Positions 30,032 through 39,200 of a DNA stretch of 64,000 nt are shown here, piece by piece. The stretch is from assembly GCA_945917985.1 (NCBI GenBank), contig CAMEIH010000011.1, positions 1 to 64,000 of the forward strand, given 5' to 3'. The notes under the pieces were generated by a model that saw nothing but the letters and a program-made list of their open reading frames with translations, ran no database searches and was not told where the DNA came from. A program made the translations under genes and the position numbers. Source of the stretch: an uncultured Clostridium sp. (GTDB lineage: Bacteria; Bacillota; Clostridia; Lachnospirales; Lachnospiraceae). Each line of letters starts with the position of its first letter. Position 1 is the stretch's first letter.

Positions 30032-30649
30032 ATGATTCAGAAAAGCAAAGTCGGAATTATGGGTGGTACTTTCAATCCAATCCATAACGGACATCTTATC
30101 TTAGCGGAACATGCAAGAGAATACTGCAGGCTGGACGAGATTCTGTTTATGCCAAGTGGAAATTCCTATATGAAAGATTGTGAACAGATTCCGGATGGCG
30201 AAACCCGAATTTCCATGACAGCTCTGGCAATTGAAGATAATCCTTACTTTGTACTTTCTGCCATGGAAGTGGAACGAAAAGGACCAACCTATACCTGCGA
30301 AACTCTGGCAGAACTGAAAAAGCTTCATCCTGAAACAGAATATTACTTTATTGTTGGTACAGATAACCTTTTTTCTATTGAAACCTGGTGGAAACCGGAA
30401 GAAATCCTCGCCTGCTGCACGCTTATTGTTGCGGCAAGAGGTGCAAAAGATGAGAGCGCAATTCTCAATAAAGCAGCAGATTTAAAAGAGAAATATAATG
30501 CCCGAATCATCCTTCTTCCGGAAAGGAAATTCGATATATCCTCCACAGAAATCAGAGAAAAGATAAAAAGAGGAGAATCGGTCAGATATCTTTTACCCGA
30601 TAAAGTAATTACCTATATCGAGAAAAACAGGCTTTATAAAGAAAAATAA
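30032..30649 (+). CDS. nadD: Nicotinate-nucleotide adenylyltransferase
   Basis: GIMGGTFNPIHNGHLILAE, YFIVGTDNLFSIETWWKPEEI, ISSTEIREKIKRGESVRYLLPDKV. Confidence 0.96.
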   Translation: MIQKSKVGIMGGTFNPIHNGHLILAEHAREYCRLDEILFMPSGNSYMKDCEQIPDGETRISMTALAIEDNPYFVLSAMEVERKGPTYTCETLAELKKLHPETEYYFIVGTDNLFSIETWWKPEEILACCTLIVAARGAKDESAILNKAADLKEKYNARIILLPERKFDISSTEIREKIKRGESVRYLLPDKVITYIEKNRLYKEK

Positions 30650-30687
30650 ACAGCATAAATATATGTGGATTATTGGGAGGCTTAATC

Positions 30688-31272
30688 TTGAAAACAGCAG
30701 ATTTGAAAAAAATCAGGAAATCCATGGAGAAAGAACTGGATGCCAAGCGATATGAGCATACCCTCGGTGTTGCCTACACAGCTGCAGCGCTGGCAATGTG
30801 TAATGATGTTGATCTGATCAAGGCTGAGACGGCAGGACTTCTTCATGACTGCGCCAAATGTTTCAGTGACGATAAGAAAATCTCTGTCTGCAGGAAAAAC
30901 AATATGGAAATTAATTCTGTGGAAAGCCGGAATCCTTATCTGCTTCATGCAAAAGCAGGTTACTGCATCGCAAAAAATAAATTTGATATTGAAGATCAGG
31001 ATATTCTAAATGCTATATTAAATCATACAACCGGAAGACCCGGGATGTCCACTCTTGAAAAGATCATATATATTGCTGACTATATCGAACCATCTAGAAA
31101 GCAGGCGCCCAATCTTTCTGAAGTTCGTAAATTGGCTTTTCAAAATCTTGATCAGGCACTTTTAAAGATACTTACCGACATTTTGAGTTATCTGGAGAGT
31201 GGCGGGGGAGAAATTGATCCTTTAACAAAAGAAACTTATGATTATTATGCAGATTTATTGGCGGAATGTTAA
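30688..31272 (+). CDS. yqeK: HD-domain protein YqeK (Ap4A hydrolase-type)
   Basis: HTLGVAYTAAALA-like helix, AGLLHDCAKCFSD, ILNHTTGRPGMSTLEKIIYIADYIEPSR; TTG start after GGGAGG. Confidence 0.94.
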   Translation: MKTADLKKIRKSMEKELDAKRYEHTLGVAYTAAALAMCNDVDLIKAETAGLLHDCAKCFSDDKKISVCRKNNMEINSVESRNPYLLHAKAGYCIAKNKFDIEDQDILNAILNHTTGRPGMSTLEKIIYIADYIEPSRKQAPNLSEVRKLAFQNLDQALLKILTDILSYLESGGGEIDPLTKETYDYYADLLAEC

Positions 31273-31283
31273 GGAGGTAAATC

Positions 31284-31652
31284 ATGACAGACAATAAAAC
31301 AAAGGATTTTGCAGTCCTTGCAGTAGAGGCACTGGAGGACAAAAAAGCAGAAGATATCACGATCATTGACATCAGTGAAGTGTCTGTGATCGCAGATTAC
31401 TTTATTATTGCAGGCGGTAATAACAAAAGTCAGATACAGGCTTTAAGTGATGCTGTGGATGAAAAGCTCGGCCGTGCCGGTCTTCCCCTAAAACAGATAG
31501 AAGGATACAATAACGCCAACTGGATTCTGCTTGACTTTGGCGATATTATCGTTCATATTTTCGATAAGGAAAATCGTCTTTTCTATGATCTGGAAAGAAT
31601 ATGGTGCGATGGCAAAAAAATAGAATTAAATGATCTGAAAAATACACTGTAA
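31284..31652 (+). CDS. rsfS: Ribosome silencing factor RsfS
   Basis: EALEDKKAEDITIIDISEVSVIADYFIIAGGNNKSQIQALSDAV, NWILLDFGDIIVHIFDKENRLFYDLERIW. Confidence 0.96.
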   Translation: MTDNKTKDFAVLAVEALEDKKAEDITIIDISEVSVIADYFIIAGGNNKSQIQALSDAVDEKLGRAGLPLKQIEGYNNANWILLDFGDIIVHIFDKENRLFYDLERIWCDGKKIELNDLKNTL

Positions 31653-31669
31653 GAACATATACAGATACC

Positions 31670-31715
31670 AAAAAAGTAAGACGCACGGGAAACAGTAACG
31701 TGCGTCTTACTTTTT
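31670..31715. terminator. Bidirectional terminator
   Basis: AAAAAGTAAGACGCACG-ggaaacagtaa-CGTGCGTCTTACTTTTT between convergent rsfS and the DUF378-like gene. Confidence 0.9.
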
Positions 31716-31726
31716 ATTTTGTTTTG

Positions 31727-31954
31727 TTATCTGACTTCCTGGTGACTTCTTTCAGGACCGCCTACGTAAAGATAAAAGGAAAGCAGATACAGTCCGCTGA
31801 TGCCGACTAAGGCATAAATAACTCTTGAAATCCAGGACATATTACCGAAAATCAAGGCGACAAGATCGAAGGAAAAAAATCCGATCAGTCCCCAGTTTAC
31901 GGCACCAATGATCGCTAAAGTAAGAGCGATGCAGTCTAAGACTTTATTATTCAT
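31727..31954 (-). CDS. DUF378 domain (YuzA-like) membrane protein
   Basis: MNNKVLDCIALTLAIIGAVNWGLIGFFSFDLVALIFG. Confidence 0.9.
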   Translation of the reverse strand: MNNKVLDCIALTLAIIGAVNWGLIGFFSFDLVALIFGNMSWISRVIYALVGISGLYLLSFYLYVGGPERSHQEVR

Positions 31955-32032
31955 ATTTTTTACCTCCATTCATTTACAGCCTCAATCATATTGTGCCACG
32001 AACAGAGGAAAATAGACATCCAGATTATGGTA

Positions 32033-32650
32033 TTAATGAAAAATTCTAAAAACGCCAAATACTTTTCCTAAAATACGGCAATCATTAACAATGATGGGAT
32101 CCATTGAATCATTCTCAGGTTGAAGCCTGATATGTCCGTCTTCTTTATAATATGTTTTTACTGTAGCTGAATCATCAATCAATGCAACCACGATTTCACC
32201 GTTCCTGGCAGTATTGCAGGAATTCACAAACAACTGATCTCCGCTGAAAATACCGGCATTGATCATGGAATCACCCTTCACATTTAAGATAAAGGATTCA
32301 CCCTGAGGAACATACTCGGCAGGAACAGGAAAGTAACTCTCAATATTTTCCTCTGCAAGAATAGGCTGACCTGCAGCGACCTGTCCGACAACCGGAAGAC
32401 TTACCATCTCTGTACGCACCATTTGGAAATTATCATCACAGATTTCAATGGCACGGGGCTTGGTAGGATCTCGTCTGATATAACCGTTCTTTTCAAGTGT
32501 TTCCAAATGAGAATGAACAGAAGAAGTAGATTTCAGATTGACAGCCTCACAAATTTCACGAACTGCCGGCGGATAGCCTCTTTTTAAAATCTCATCTTTA
32601 ATATAATCAAGTATTTCCTGTTGTTTTGCAGTAATTTTACCGTATGCCAT
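32033..32650 (-). CDS. lexA: LexA repressor
   Basis: N-terminal wHTH ([49 protein letters not shown]), [17 protein letters not shown] cleavage region, [24 protein letters not shown]. Confidence 0.97.
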   Translation of the reverse strand: MAYGKITAKQQEILDYIKDEILKRGYPPAVREICEAVNLKSTSSVHSHLETLEKNGYIRRDPTKPRAIEICDDNFQMVRTEMVSLPVVGQVAAGQPILAEENIESYFPVPAEYVPQGESFILNVKGDSMINAGIFSGDQLFVNSCNTARNGEIVVALIDDSATVKTYYKEDGHIRLQPENDSMDPIIVNDCRILGKVFGVFRIFH

Positions 32651-32692
32651 ATGAATCCTCCCTTTTTCTTTGCTGTTAAATTCTTTAAATAA

Positions 32693-32721
32693 AGTATATC
32701 ATAGTATTTTTTCAAAAGCAA
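32693..32721 (-). promoter_or_regulatory. Candidate lexA promoter
   Basis: On - strand TTGCTT-17 bp-TATACT (plus-strand AGTATA 32693-32698, AAGCAA 32716-32721); flanked upstream by CGAACAAATATTTGG. Confidence 0.6.
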
Positions 32722-32764
32722 ACATATATTCCAAATATTTGTTCGATTTTTTCGCAAATTATGC

Positions 32765-32793
32765 TTGACACCAGAATGCATGTTCGATATAAT
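32765..32793 (+). promoter_or_regulatory. Promoter of the yneA-like gene
   Basis: TTGACA (32765-32770), 17-bp spacer, TATAAT (32788-32793). Confidence 0.88.
32774..32785. promoter_or_regulatory. Near-consensus LexA box in promoter spacer
   Basis: GAAT-GCAT-GTTC, one mismatch to GAAC-N4-GTTC. Confidence 0.6.
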
Positions 32794-32804
32794 TTGATCA
32801 TAAG

Positions 32805-32816
32805 GAACATCTGTTC
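32805..32816. promoter_or_regulatory. LexA (SOS) box
   Basis: GAAC-ATCT-GTTC, exact match to GAAC-N4-GTTC. Confidence 0.88.
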
Positions 32817-32817
32817 G

Positions 32818-32829
32818 CAACAAGTGTTC
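32818..32829. promoter_or_regulatory. Second LexA-like box immediately adjacent
   Basis: CAAC-AAGT-GTTC, one mismatch to GAAC-N4-GTTC. Confidence 0.6.
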
Positions 32830-32849
32830 GTTTTATGGAGGTATTTCAG

Positions 32850-33221
32850 ATGAATAACCAGATCAGTGAACGCAGGATCAGAAATAATAAATTAAAAAGA
32901 AGGCGTCAGATGCATCGTAATATCTGTTTAACCATTATGACTTTTGTTTTAATCGCCAGCTTTTCCATTTTGTTTTGCAGCTTCGGTTCCAAGGCTCAAT
33001 CAAACAAGGAAGAGGTATCCTATAAATATTACAAAAGCATTGCGGTAGGCGCAGGAGATACCCTTTGGGATTATGCTGAATTATATGCCGATGAAAATTA
33101 TTATGATACCTATAATAGCTATATCAAAGAAGTAAAGGATATCAATCATCTGGAAAATGACAATATCGTTTATGGGCAGTATATTATTATTCCCTATTAC
33201 AGCAATGAATTTGTAGGCTGA
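32850..33221 (+). CDS. YneA-like SOS-induced cell division suppressor (TM + LysM)
   Basis: Basic N-terminus, one TM, LysM-like segment (SIAVGAGDTLWDYAELYADENYYDTYNSYIKEVKDINHLENDNIVYGQYIIIP), divergent to lexA; ATG after GGAGG. Confidence 0.85.
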   Translation: MNNQISERRIRNNKLKRRRQMHRNICLTIMTFVLIASFSILFCSFGSKAQSNKEEVSYKYYKSIAVGAGDTLWDYAELYADENYYDTYNSYIKEVKDINHLENDNIVYGQYIIIPYYSNEFVG

Positions 33222-33298
33222 TCTGCAAGTGATGTTCTATGGGATGCGGGCTGTATCACACTAGTAATGTTACATTCTACGGCCCTATAAGGCTTATA

Positions 33299-34363
33299 TT
33301 ACAGCTTTTCGCGTAGCCTTACTGCTTTAGCCGCCTGTCGTTTTCTATAATCCTCTTGGGTCGCATAATGCTTTCTGGTAGTGTTTACATCTTTATGTCC
33401 TAATACATCGGCTACCAGATAGATATCCCCGGTTTCCTGGTAGAGCGATGTGCCATAAGTACTTCTTAATTTATGAGGAGTTATTTTTTTCAGGCTGGTA
33501 ACCGTCGCTGCATATTTTTTTACGAGATTTTCAACAGCCCGAACTGTGATTCTTCGATTCTGAAGAGAGAGAAACAATGCATTTTCATGTCCTTCAAGCG
33601 GAATCATGTGATATCTTTTCTCCAGATAATCATGCAAAGCATCTGCAACCTCATCTCCAAAGTACACAACCGTTTCATATCCGCCTTTTCGACGTATTTT
33701 TATTCCATTGTTATTAAAATCCACATCATTGATATCAAGCCCTACACATTCTGATACCCGAATACCTGTGCCAAGTAGAAGAGTAACCAACGCCACATCT
33801 CTTATTTTTGTTTTTTCATGGTAGCGAAGCTGGCTTTTGGTCAGTTTTGTTCCATCCTCCACCTGATCAAGCAAAATGGCTACTTCATCGATATCCAGCT
33901 TTACAATTTCCTTTTCGTGCTGCTTGGGAAGCGGCACAAGAGCAGCAGGATTTGTTTTAATCTGCTCAGATTGGAAAAAAAAGTTATAAAAACTTTTTAA
34001 CGCAGATAATTTTCTTTTTTTCCCTCTTTCATCATTTGTATATTGCTTTCCATCTTTTTCATATAAAGATATATAATCCATATATTCTTCTATATCTTCA
34101 CGAGTAATTTGATCTAACAGTGTTATTGGAAATTTGGGGATTTCCATTGCAGAACAGATACTGTTTTTGGCATGTAGAAATTCAAAGAAAACACGCAGGT
34201 CATATGCATAAGCTAATCTTGTCCTTGATGATGTATATTCCTGAATTCCCCTGAAAAACTGTTTGCAAAAGGACGGAAGAGTGTCAAGAACCTCTCTCAT
34301 ACGCATGGTATTGATATTATTTTGTTCATCATGATAGTTCTTACTGTTTTCCAATGATATCAC
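33299..34363 (-). CDS. Tyrosine recombinase / integrase family protein (XerC/D-like)
   Basis: SAM-like N-terminal domain and catalytic motifs LLLGTGIRVSECVGL, ITPHKLRSTYGTSLY, VLGHKDVNTTRKHYA. Confidence 0.93.
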   Translation of the reverse strand: MISLENSKNYHDEQNNINTMRMREVLDTLPSFCKQFFRGIQEYTSSRTRLAYAYDLRVFFEFLHAKNSICSAMEIPKFPITLLDQITREDIEEYMDYISLYEKDGKQYTNDERGKKRKLSALKSFYNFFFQSEQIKTNPAALVPLPKQHEKEIVKLDIDEVAILLDQVEDGTKLTKSQLRYHEKTKIRDVALVTLLLGTGIRVSECVGLDINDVDFNNNGIKIRRKGGYETVVYFGDEVADALHDYLEKRYHMIPLEGHENALFLSLQNRRITVRAVENLVKKYAATVTSLKKITPHKLRSTYGTSLYQETGDIYLVADVLGHKDVNTTRKHYATQEDYRKRQAAKAVRLREKL

Positions 34364-34480
34364 CTCATAAATTTATCTATTAATTCTACCATATTTCGGG
34401 AATAATCCATAGTATATTTCTTCAAAAAATGGTATACTTGATTTTACAGAATAATATCTGTGTGATCTTATATAGGACAG

Positions 34481-35827
34481 GTGATTATATTTATGAAAAT
34501 AAACATCGACAAAAAACATATAAGTCTTGGTATTACATCCTTCCTTGTAGTTGCCTCCTCAATTTGCTTTTATTATCTCTTATTTCATGGGGATCGCTTT
34601 CTCGGAAAGATCAATGCCATCCTTGTCATTGCAAGTCCTGTTATCTATGGAATTATCTTTGCCTATTTATTAACTCCTATTGTAAACTCTATAGAAAAGA
34701 AATTGTTAATACCTTTATTTACGAAATCCTCGGAAATAAACAGCAAAAAGAAGAAGTGGATGCGTTTTCTTTCTGTCCTTATGACAGTGATTATTGTAAT
34801 TCTTTTTATATACGGTTTCTTTTCCATACTGATTCCCAATGTGATTTCCAGTGTTAAAAGCATTTCATTTGCTTTTCCTATATATGTAAACAATCTGATG
34901 CATTTTGCAGACAAATATTTTGAAGCAAACCCTGATATAGAAGCACTTTTTAATCAGCTTGTCAGCACTTATTCCGTAGAAATCGATAAGTACTTGAATA
35001 ACACAATTATTCCGCAAATGGAATCTTTGCTCAAAACAGTGTCTCTTAGTCTGATCAGTGTATTGAAAGCAATGTGGAATCTTATTATCGGACTAATTAT
35101 TTCCATTTATGTACTTTGCAGCAAAGAAATCTTTGCCGGACAATCAAAAAAGATTATTTATGCAATTTTTTCCACAAAAACAGCAAATAGTCTGATCAAA
35201 GATTTCAGATTTATCAGCGATACCTTTATCGGATTTATCAGTGGAAAGATAGTAGATTCCATAATCATCGGAATCATCTGCTTTATCGGAACAAGCCTTT
35301 TGAAAATTCCTTATGCTTTGCTGGTCAGCGTTATTGTTGGTATTACGAATATCATTCCTTTTTTTGGACCATATCTCGGCGCAATACCAAGTGCAATTCT
35401 GATTTTAATGATCAATCCGATAAAATGTATCACCTTTATTATTTTCATTCTAATTTTACAACAGGTGGACGGTAACTTTATCGGGCCCAAGATTCTTGGA
35501 CAGTCTACCGGATTATCCGGTTTCTGGGTTATTTTCTCCATTACCATCTTTGGTGGTTTGTTTGGTTTTCTTGGAATGATCATCGGTGTTCCGTTTTTTG
35601 CCGTTGTTTATGCAATGACAAGACGTATCATCGATCGTATGTTGAAGAAACGGAATCTTCCGATATCTACGTCAGAATATATGAATCTGGATCATATAGA
35701 TGTAAACAGTGAAAATGCATTTATTGAAAAAAATAACAATGAAACAAAACGTTTCTTTAAAATATCATTTAGGAAAAAACCTTCTCAGCAAGAGAACGAG
35801 TCGAAAAATAATTCAGAAGGAGAGTAG
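34481..35827 (+). CDS. AI-2E transporter family permease (YtvI/PerM-like)
   Basis: 448-aa polytopic protein; [72 protein letters not shown]. Confidence 0.92.
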   Translation: MIIFMKINIDKKHISLGITSFLVVASSICFYYLLFHGDRFLGKINAILVIASPVIYGIIFAYLLTPIVNSIEKKLLIPLFTKSSEINSKKKKWMRFLSVLMTVIIVILFIYGFFSILIPNVISSVKSISFAFPIYVNNLMHFADKYFEANPDIEALFNQLVSTYSVEIDKYLNNTIIPQMESLLKTVSLSLISVLKAMWNLIIGLIISIYVLCSKEIFAGQSKKIIYAIFSTKTANSLIKDFRFISDTFIGFISGKIVDSIIIGIICFIGTSLLKIPYALLVSVIVGITNIIPFFGPYLGAIPSAILILMINPIKCITFIIFILILQQVDGNFIGPKILGQSTGLSGFWVIFSITIFGGLFGFLGMIIGVPFFAVVYAMTRRIIDRMLKKRNLPISTSEYMNLDHIDVNSENAFIEKNNNETKRFFKISFRKKPSQQENESKNNSEGE

Positions 35828-35835
35828 CAGTATCT

Positions 35836-36288
35836 ATGAAATTTATTGTCCAACGTGTGTCTGAAGCTAATGTATGTGTAGATAATCAAATAATCGGAGA
35901 AATCAAAAAAGGATTTCTGGTTTTAGTCGGTGTCAGCAATACTGACACAAAAGAAACTGCAGATAAGATGGTAAGTAAACTGATTCATTTACGTATTTTT
36001 GAAGATTCTGACGGAAAAACAAATCTTGATATCAAAAGTGTAAACGGCGAATTGTTAATTATTTCACAATTTACTTTATATGCAGATTGCAAACATGGAA
36101 ACCGACCTTCCTTTATTAATGCAGGTAATCCGGAGCTTGCAAATGAGTTATATGTGTATATCATCAACAAATGTAAAGAAGAAGTTCCGGTTGTTCAGAA
36201 CGGAGAATTTGGTGCACATATGAAGGTTTCCCTTATCAATGACGGACCTTTTACTATAGTTCTTGATTCCGATGAAATTATCAAATGA
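35836..36288 (+). CDS. dtd: D-aminoacyl-tRNA deacylase
   Basis: [77 protein letters not shown]. Confidence 0.96.
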   Translation: MKFIVQRVSEANVCVDNQIIGEIKKGFLVLVGVSNTDTKETADKMVSKLIHLRIFEDSDGKTNLDIKSVNGELLIISQFTLYADCKHGNRPSFINAGNPELANELYVYIINKCKEEVPVVQNGEFGAHMKVSLINDGPFTIVLDSDEIIK

Positions 36289-36306
36289 TAAGAGGCATTA
36301 TAAATT

Positions 36307-36537
36307 ATGAAACTGCAGATAGGAATTATTATTGCATTTGCTTTGCTGGTAAATGTATATACCTTCATTAAAATTCGCAGAAAACGAAAAAAAGAAATAA
36401 ATACAGCCACCGGATATCGTTCTGAATACAAAAGACATATCAATATCAGGAATGACAGCCGGGAAGATCTTACTTCAAATTATAAAAAACAAATTACCAA
36501 ATATAACAGCACACTTGATTATGTGGAAAAGAAATAA
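36307..36537 (+). CDS. Small membrane-anchored hypothetical protein
   Basis: 76 aa; N-terminal TM, basic C-terminal part; follows dtd closely. Confidence 0.55.
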   Translation: MKLQIGIIIAFALLVNVYTFIKIRRKRKKEINTATGYRSEYKRHINIRNDSREDLTSNYKKQITKYNSTLDYVEKK

Positions 36538-36556
36538 GCATAACATGGTAAATTCA

Positions 36557-36602
36557 AGAGCCAACTATTCGTTAAACTTGTGTTTTGCGAATAGTTGGCT
36601 CT
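36557..36602. terminator. Terminator-like hairpin
   Basis: AGAGCCAACTATTCG ... CGAATAGTTGGCTCT, 15-bp perfect stem between convergent genes. Confidence 0.8.
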
Positions 36603-36627
36603 CTCTTACAACAAATATATTTCGTTT

Positions 36628-37257
36628 TTAAAAATTGTTCTTAGCCTCAAAATCCTCAATATACTGAATCAGAAGCTTAACTGTGCCGTCGATACCGAGA
36701 ATACTACTATTAATGCAAAGATCATAGCTGTCAGCGCGTCCCCATTTCTTGGAGGAATAATAGTTGTAATAACTTTGTCTCTGTTTATCCTTCTTAACAC
36801 ACATATCCTTGGCTTTGGCAGCATCAAGATCATATTTTTCCATAATACGTTTTGTCTTGGTTTCCTCATCACCATAAATAAAAATATGAACACAATTCTT
36901 AAGATCGTTCAATGCATAATCTGCACAGCGTCCCACAATGATACAGGGTCCTTCACTCGCAATCTTTTTAATAGCATCAAACTGTGCCAGAAACACCTTG
37001 TGGCTGATGGGCATATCGACAAAATGAGATGCGTTGTAACCAAATGAATATGTGTCCATAACAAGATTATATAGAAAAGAATTGGTAGGACGCTCATCGT
37101 GATTCTCCAACATCTCTTCACAGAAGCCGCTCTCTTTTGCTGCCCTGCTCAGCAGCTCCTTATCATAACATTTGATTCCGAAGTATGCAGCAACCTTCTG
37201 TCCTATCTCACGTCCCGCTGAACCAAATTGTCTTCCGATTGTAATCACTGTATTCAT
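36628..37257 (-). CDS. Cytidylate kinase-like family protein
   Basis: MNTVITIGRQFGSAGREIGQKVAAYFGIKCYDKELLSRAAKESG, CIIVGRCADYAL. Confidence 0.92.
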   Translation of the reverse strand: MNTVITIGRQFGSAGREIGQKVAAYFGIKCYDKELLSRAAKESGFCEEMLENHDERPTNSFLYNLVMDTYSFGYNASHFVDMPISHKVFLAQFDAIKKIASEGPCIIVGRCADYALNDLKNCVHIFIYGDEETKTKRIMEKYDLDAAKAKDMCVKKDKQRQSYYNYYSSKKWGRADSYDLCINSSILGIDGTVKLLIQYIEDFEAKNNF

Positions 37258-37346
37258 AACGGTATCCTCCATTAATTACTATTCTTTATTTATATGACAT
37301 AAGTATACTCTAAATCAGCCAGGAATTCAATCAAATTGACAGAAAA

Positions 37347-37373
37347 AAGGACACCGGATAAACCGGTGTCCTT
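37347..37373. terminator. Terminator-like hairpin (downstream of cstA, - strand)
   Basis: AAGGACACCGG-ataaa-CCGGTGTCCTT, 11-bp perfect stem; on the - strand followed by TTTTCT. Confidence 0.85.
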
Positions 37374-37404
37374 CTGTTTGCTTTTTATTCAGTAATGCTT
37401 TATA

Positions 37405-39111
37405 TTAGTTGCTCTTCTTTGCAAATAATACCTTCGCACCATCGATGATCAGGATAACAGCAAGAACTACAAGGGGAACAATGATTACACTCTGAAGCAC
37501 ATCAGTAAAGAGCGCTGTACCTGTTGCTGCCCCACTGATGATCTCAGCAACGTTCTTCTTGAAGGACAAAGCCAAAGAAGAAAGTGTTGCGCATGCCATG
37601 AATACAATAGGGATGTAAAGCATCTTGTTGTTCTTTCCAATCTTCTTTAAGTAAGCTGCAAGTGCAAGGAATGCAGGAACTGCAACTAACTGGTTTGCTG
37701 CACCAAACAGAGGCCATACCTTTGTGTAGCCTGCAAGGCAGAGAACGAAACCGCAAACAGCTGTGATAATTGTAGCAACATACATATTGTCGAGCTTCAT
37801 CTTCTTGCCTGCCTCTGTACCAGCAAATAATTCCTGGAACATGAAACGGCCAAGTCTGGTACCGGTATCAAGTGATGTTAAGCAGAAGCAGCTGACAGCA
37901 AGCATGATAATTGTCTTTGTTGCATTAACTGCTGTTTCACCAAATCCAATCGTTTCAAAGAACTTAGCAATTGCTGTACCGAAGATAATGGTAGGGGAAA
38001 TCTTCTCAAGACCTAACATTTCCTGAACAGCTGCCTGAGAACCGTTGCTTGAAAGTGTACCGATAGCAATCAAAGAAATAACTGCAAGTACACATTCAAT
38101 CAACATGGAACCATAACCAACCATCAGAGCATCCTTTTCATTGGACAGCTGCTTTGATGTTGTACCGGATGCAATCAGTGAATGGAAACCGGAAATAGCA
38201 CCACATGCAATGGTAATGAACAGTGTAGGGAATAAGAAGTTTCCGTTTACTGCAAAACCTGTAAATGCAGGTGTCTGGAATGTAGTTGATGCAGGGTTAA
38301 CAATTGTTGCACCGATAATACCGATTACAGCTGCAGCCATCATAAAGTAAAGCAGGAATGAGCTTAAGTAATCTCTGGGCTGTAACAGAATCCATACAGG
38401 TGTTACGGATGCAATGATAATGTAAACAAATACAAAACCGATCCAGAAGTTCTTAGGAAGATCAAGAGGACAAGCAAGACCGATTGCAACACAGACAGCA
38501 AGCAAAACTACACCAAGTACAGTTGCTACTGCCATAGGAGCATTCTTTCTGTAAACAAGGAATCCAAAGCCGATAGCCAAAGGAATAAACAGTAAAGATG
38601 CTGTTGCTACAGAACCGTTGCTGGCACTTCCGCCGTGGCTTGCGCCGATAAAGCTGTTTGCAACGATGTCACCGAATGCAGCAATAACAAGTAATAATAC
38701 AAGCCATGCAAATACAGTGAACAGAATTCTTGTTCTGTGTCCGATATTATCTTCGATAACTTCACCTAAGGATTTACCTTCATGACGAATGGATACAAAT
38801 AATGCACCAAAGTCCTGAACGGCACCAAAGAAGATACCACCAATAACAATCCATAAGAAACAAGGTACCCATCCGAAAAATGCTGCCTGAATAGGTCCGT
38901 TAATAGGGCCTGCACCGGCGATGGATGAGAAATGATGTCCCATCAAAACAGGTGTTTTAGCGGGACAATAGTCAACACCGTCTTCCAATTCATAAGCAGG
39001 TGTCTTTTTGCTGGGATCAAGTCCCCATGTTTTAGCAAGGTAACGTCCGTATGTAAGGTAAGCTACAACGAAAATTACAATCGCTAAAATGATTAATAAT
39101 AATGCGCTCAC
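37405..39111 (-). CDS. cstA: Carbon starvation protein CstA family (peptide/pyruvate transporter)
   Basis: GHHFSSIAGAGPINGPIQAAFFGWVPCFLWIVIGGIFFGAVQDFGALFVSIRHEGKSLGEV; GTG start at 39111 after GGAGGG. Confidence 0.94.
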   Translation of the reverse strand: MSALLLIILAIVIFVVAYLTYGRYLAKTWGLDPSKKTPAYELEDGVDYCPAKTPVLMGHHFSSIAGAGPINGPIQAAFFGWVPCFLWIVIGGIFFGAVQDFGALFVSIRHEGKSLGEVIEDNIGHRTRILFTVFAWLVLLLVIAAFGDIVANSFIGASHGGSASNGSVATASLLFIPLAIGFGFLVYRKNAPMAVATVLGVVLLAVCVAIGLACPLDLPKNFWIGFVFVYIIIASVTPVWILLQPRDYLSSFLLYFMMAAAVIGIIGATIVNPASTTFQTPAFTGFAVNGNFLFPTLFITIACGAISGFHSLIASGTTSKQLSNEKDALMVGYGSMLIECVLAVISLIAIGTLSSNGSQAAVQEMLGLEKISPTIIFGTAIAKFFETIGFGETAVNATKTIIMLAVSCFCLTSLDTGTRLGRFMFQELFAGTEAGKKMKLDNMYVATIITAVCGFVLCLAGYTKVWPLFGAANQLVAVPAFLALAAYLKKIGKNNKMLYIPIVFMACATLSSLALSFKKNVAEIISGAATGTALFTDVLQSVIIVPLVVLAVILIIDGAKVLFAKKSN

Positions 39112-39157
39112 AACAATCCCTCCTAAATTATAATTTTTTCTTATGTTTTGAGCTTTT

Positions 39158-39196
39158 CTTATATAAAACAAATGCATTATCACATTTGTATATAAG
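39158..39196. repeat. Inverted repeat / hairpin in the cstA 5' region
   Basis: CTTATATA-aaa-CAAATG-cattatca-CATTTG-TATATAAG. Confidence 0.6.
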
Positions 39197-39200
39197 CTTG

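Noticed and set aside
10039-30649. coaD and nadD as a duplicated adenylyltransferase system
   Set aside because: They are distinct, standard nucleotidyltransferase-family housekeeping genes (CoA and NAD pathways) with separate conserved neighbourhoods.
33280-33307. Possible dif site (CCTATAA...TTATATTA) next to the Xer-like recombinase
   Set aside because: The left arm resembles the Firmicutes dif XerC arm (CCTATAA), but the right arm (TTACAGCTTTT) does not match TTATGTTAACT-type arms and overlaps the recombinase coding end.
33299-34363. Integrase of a prophage or integrative element
   Set aside because: No phage, conjugation, relaxase or cargo genes nearby, no flanking tRNA and no obvious att repeats.
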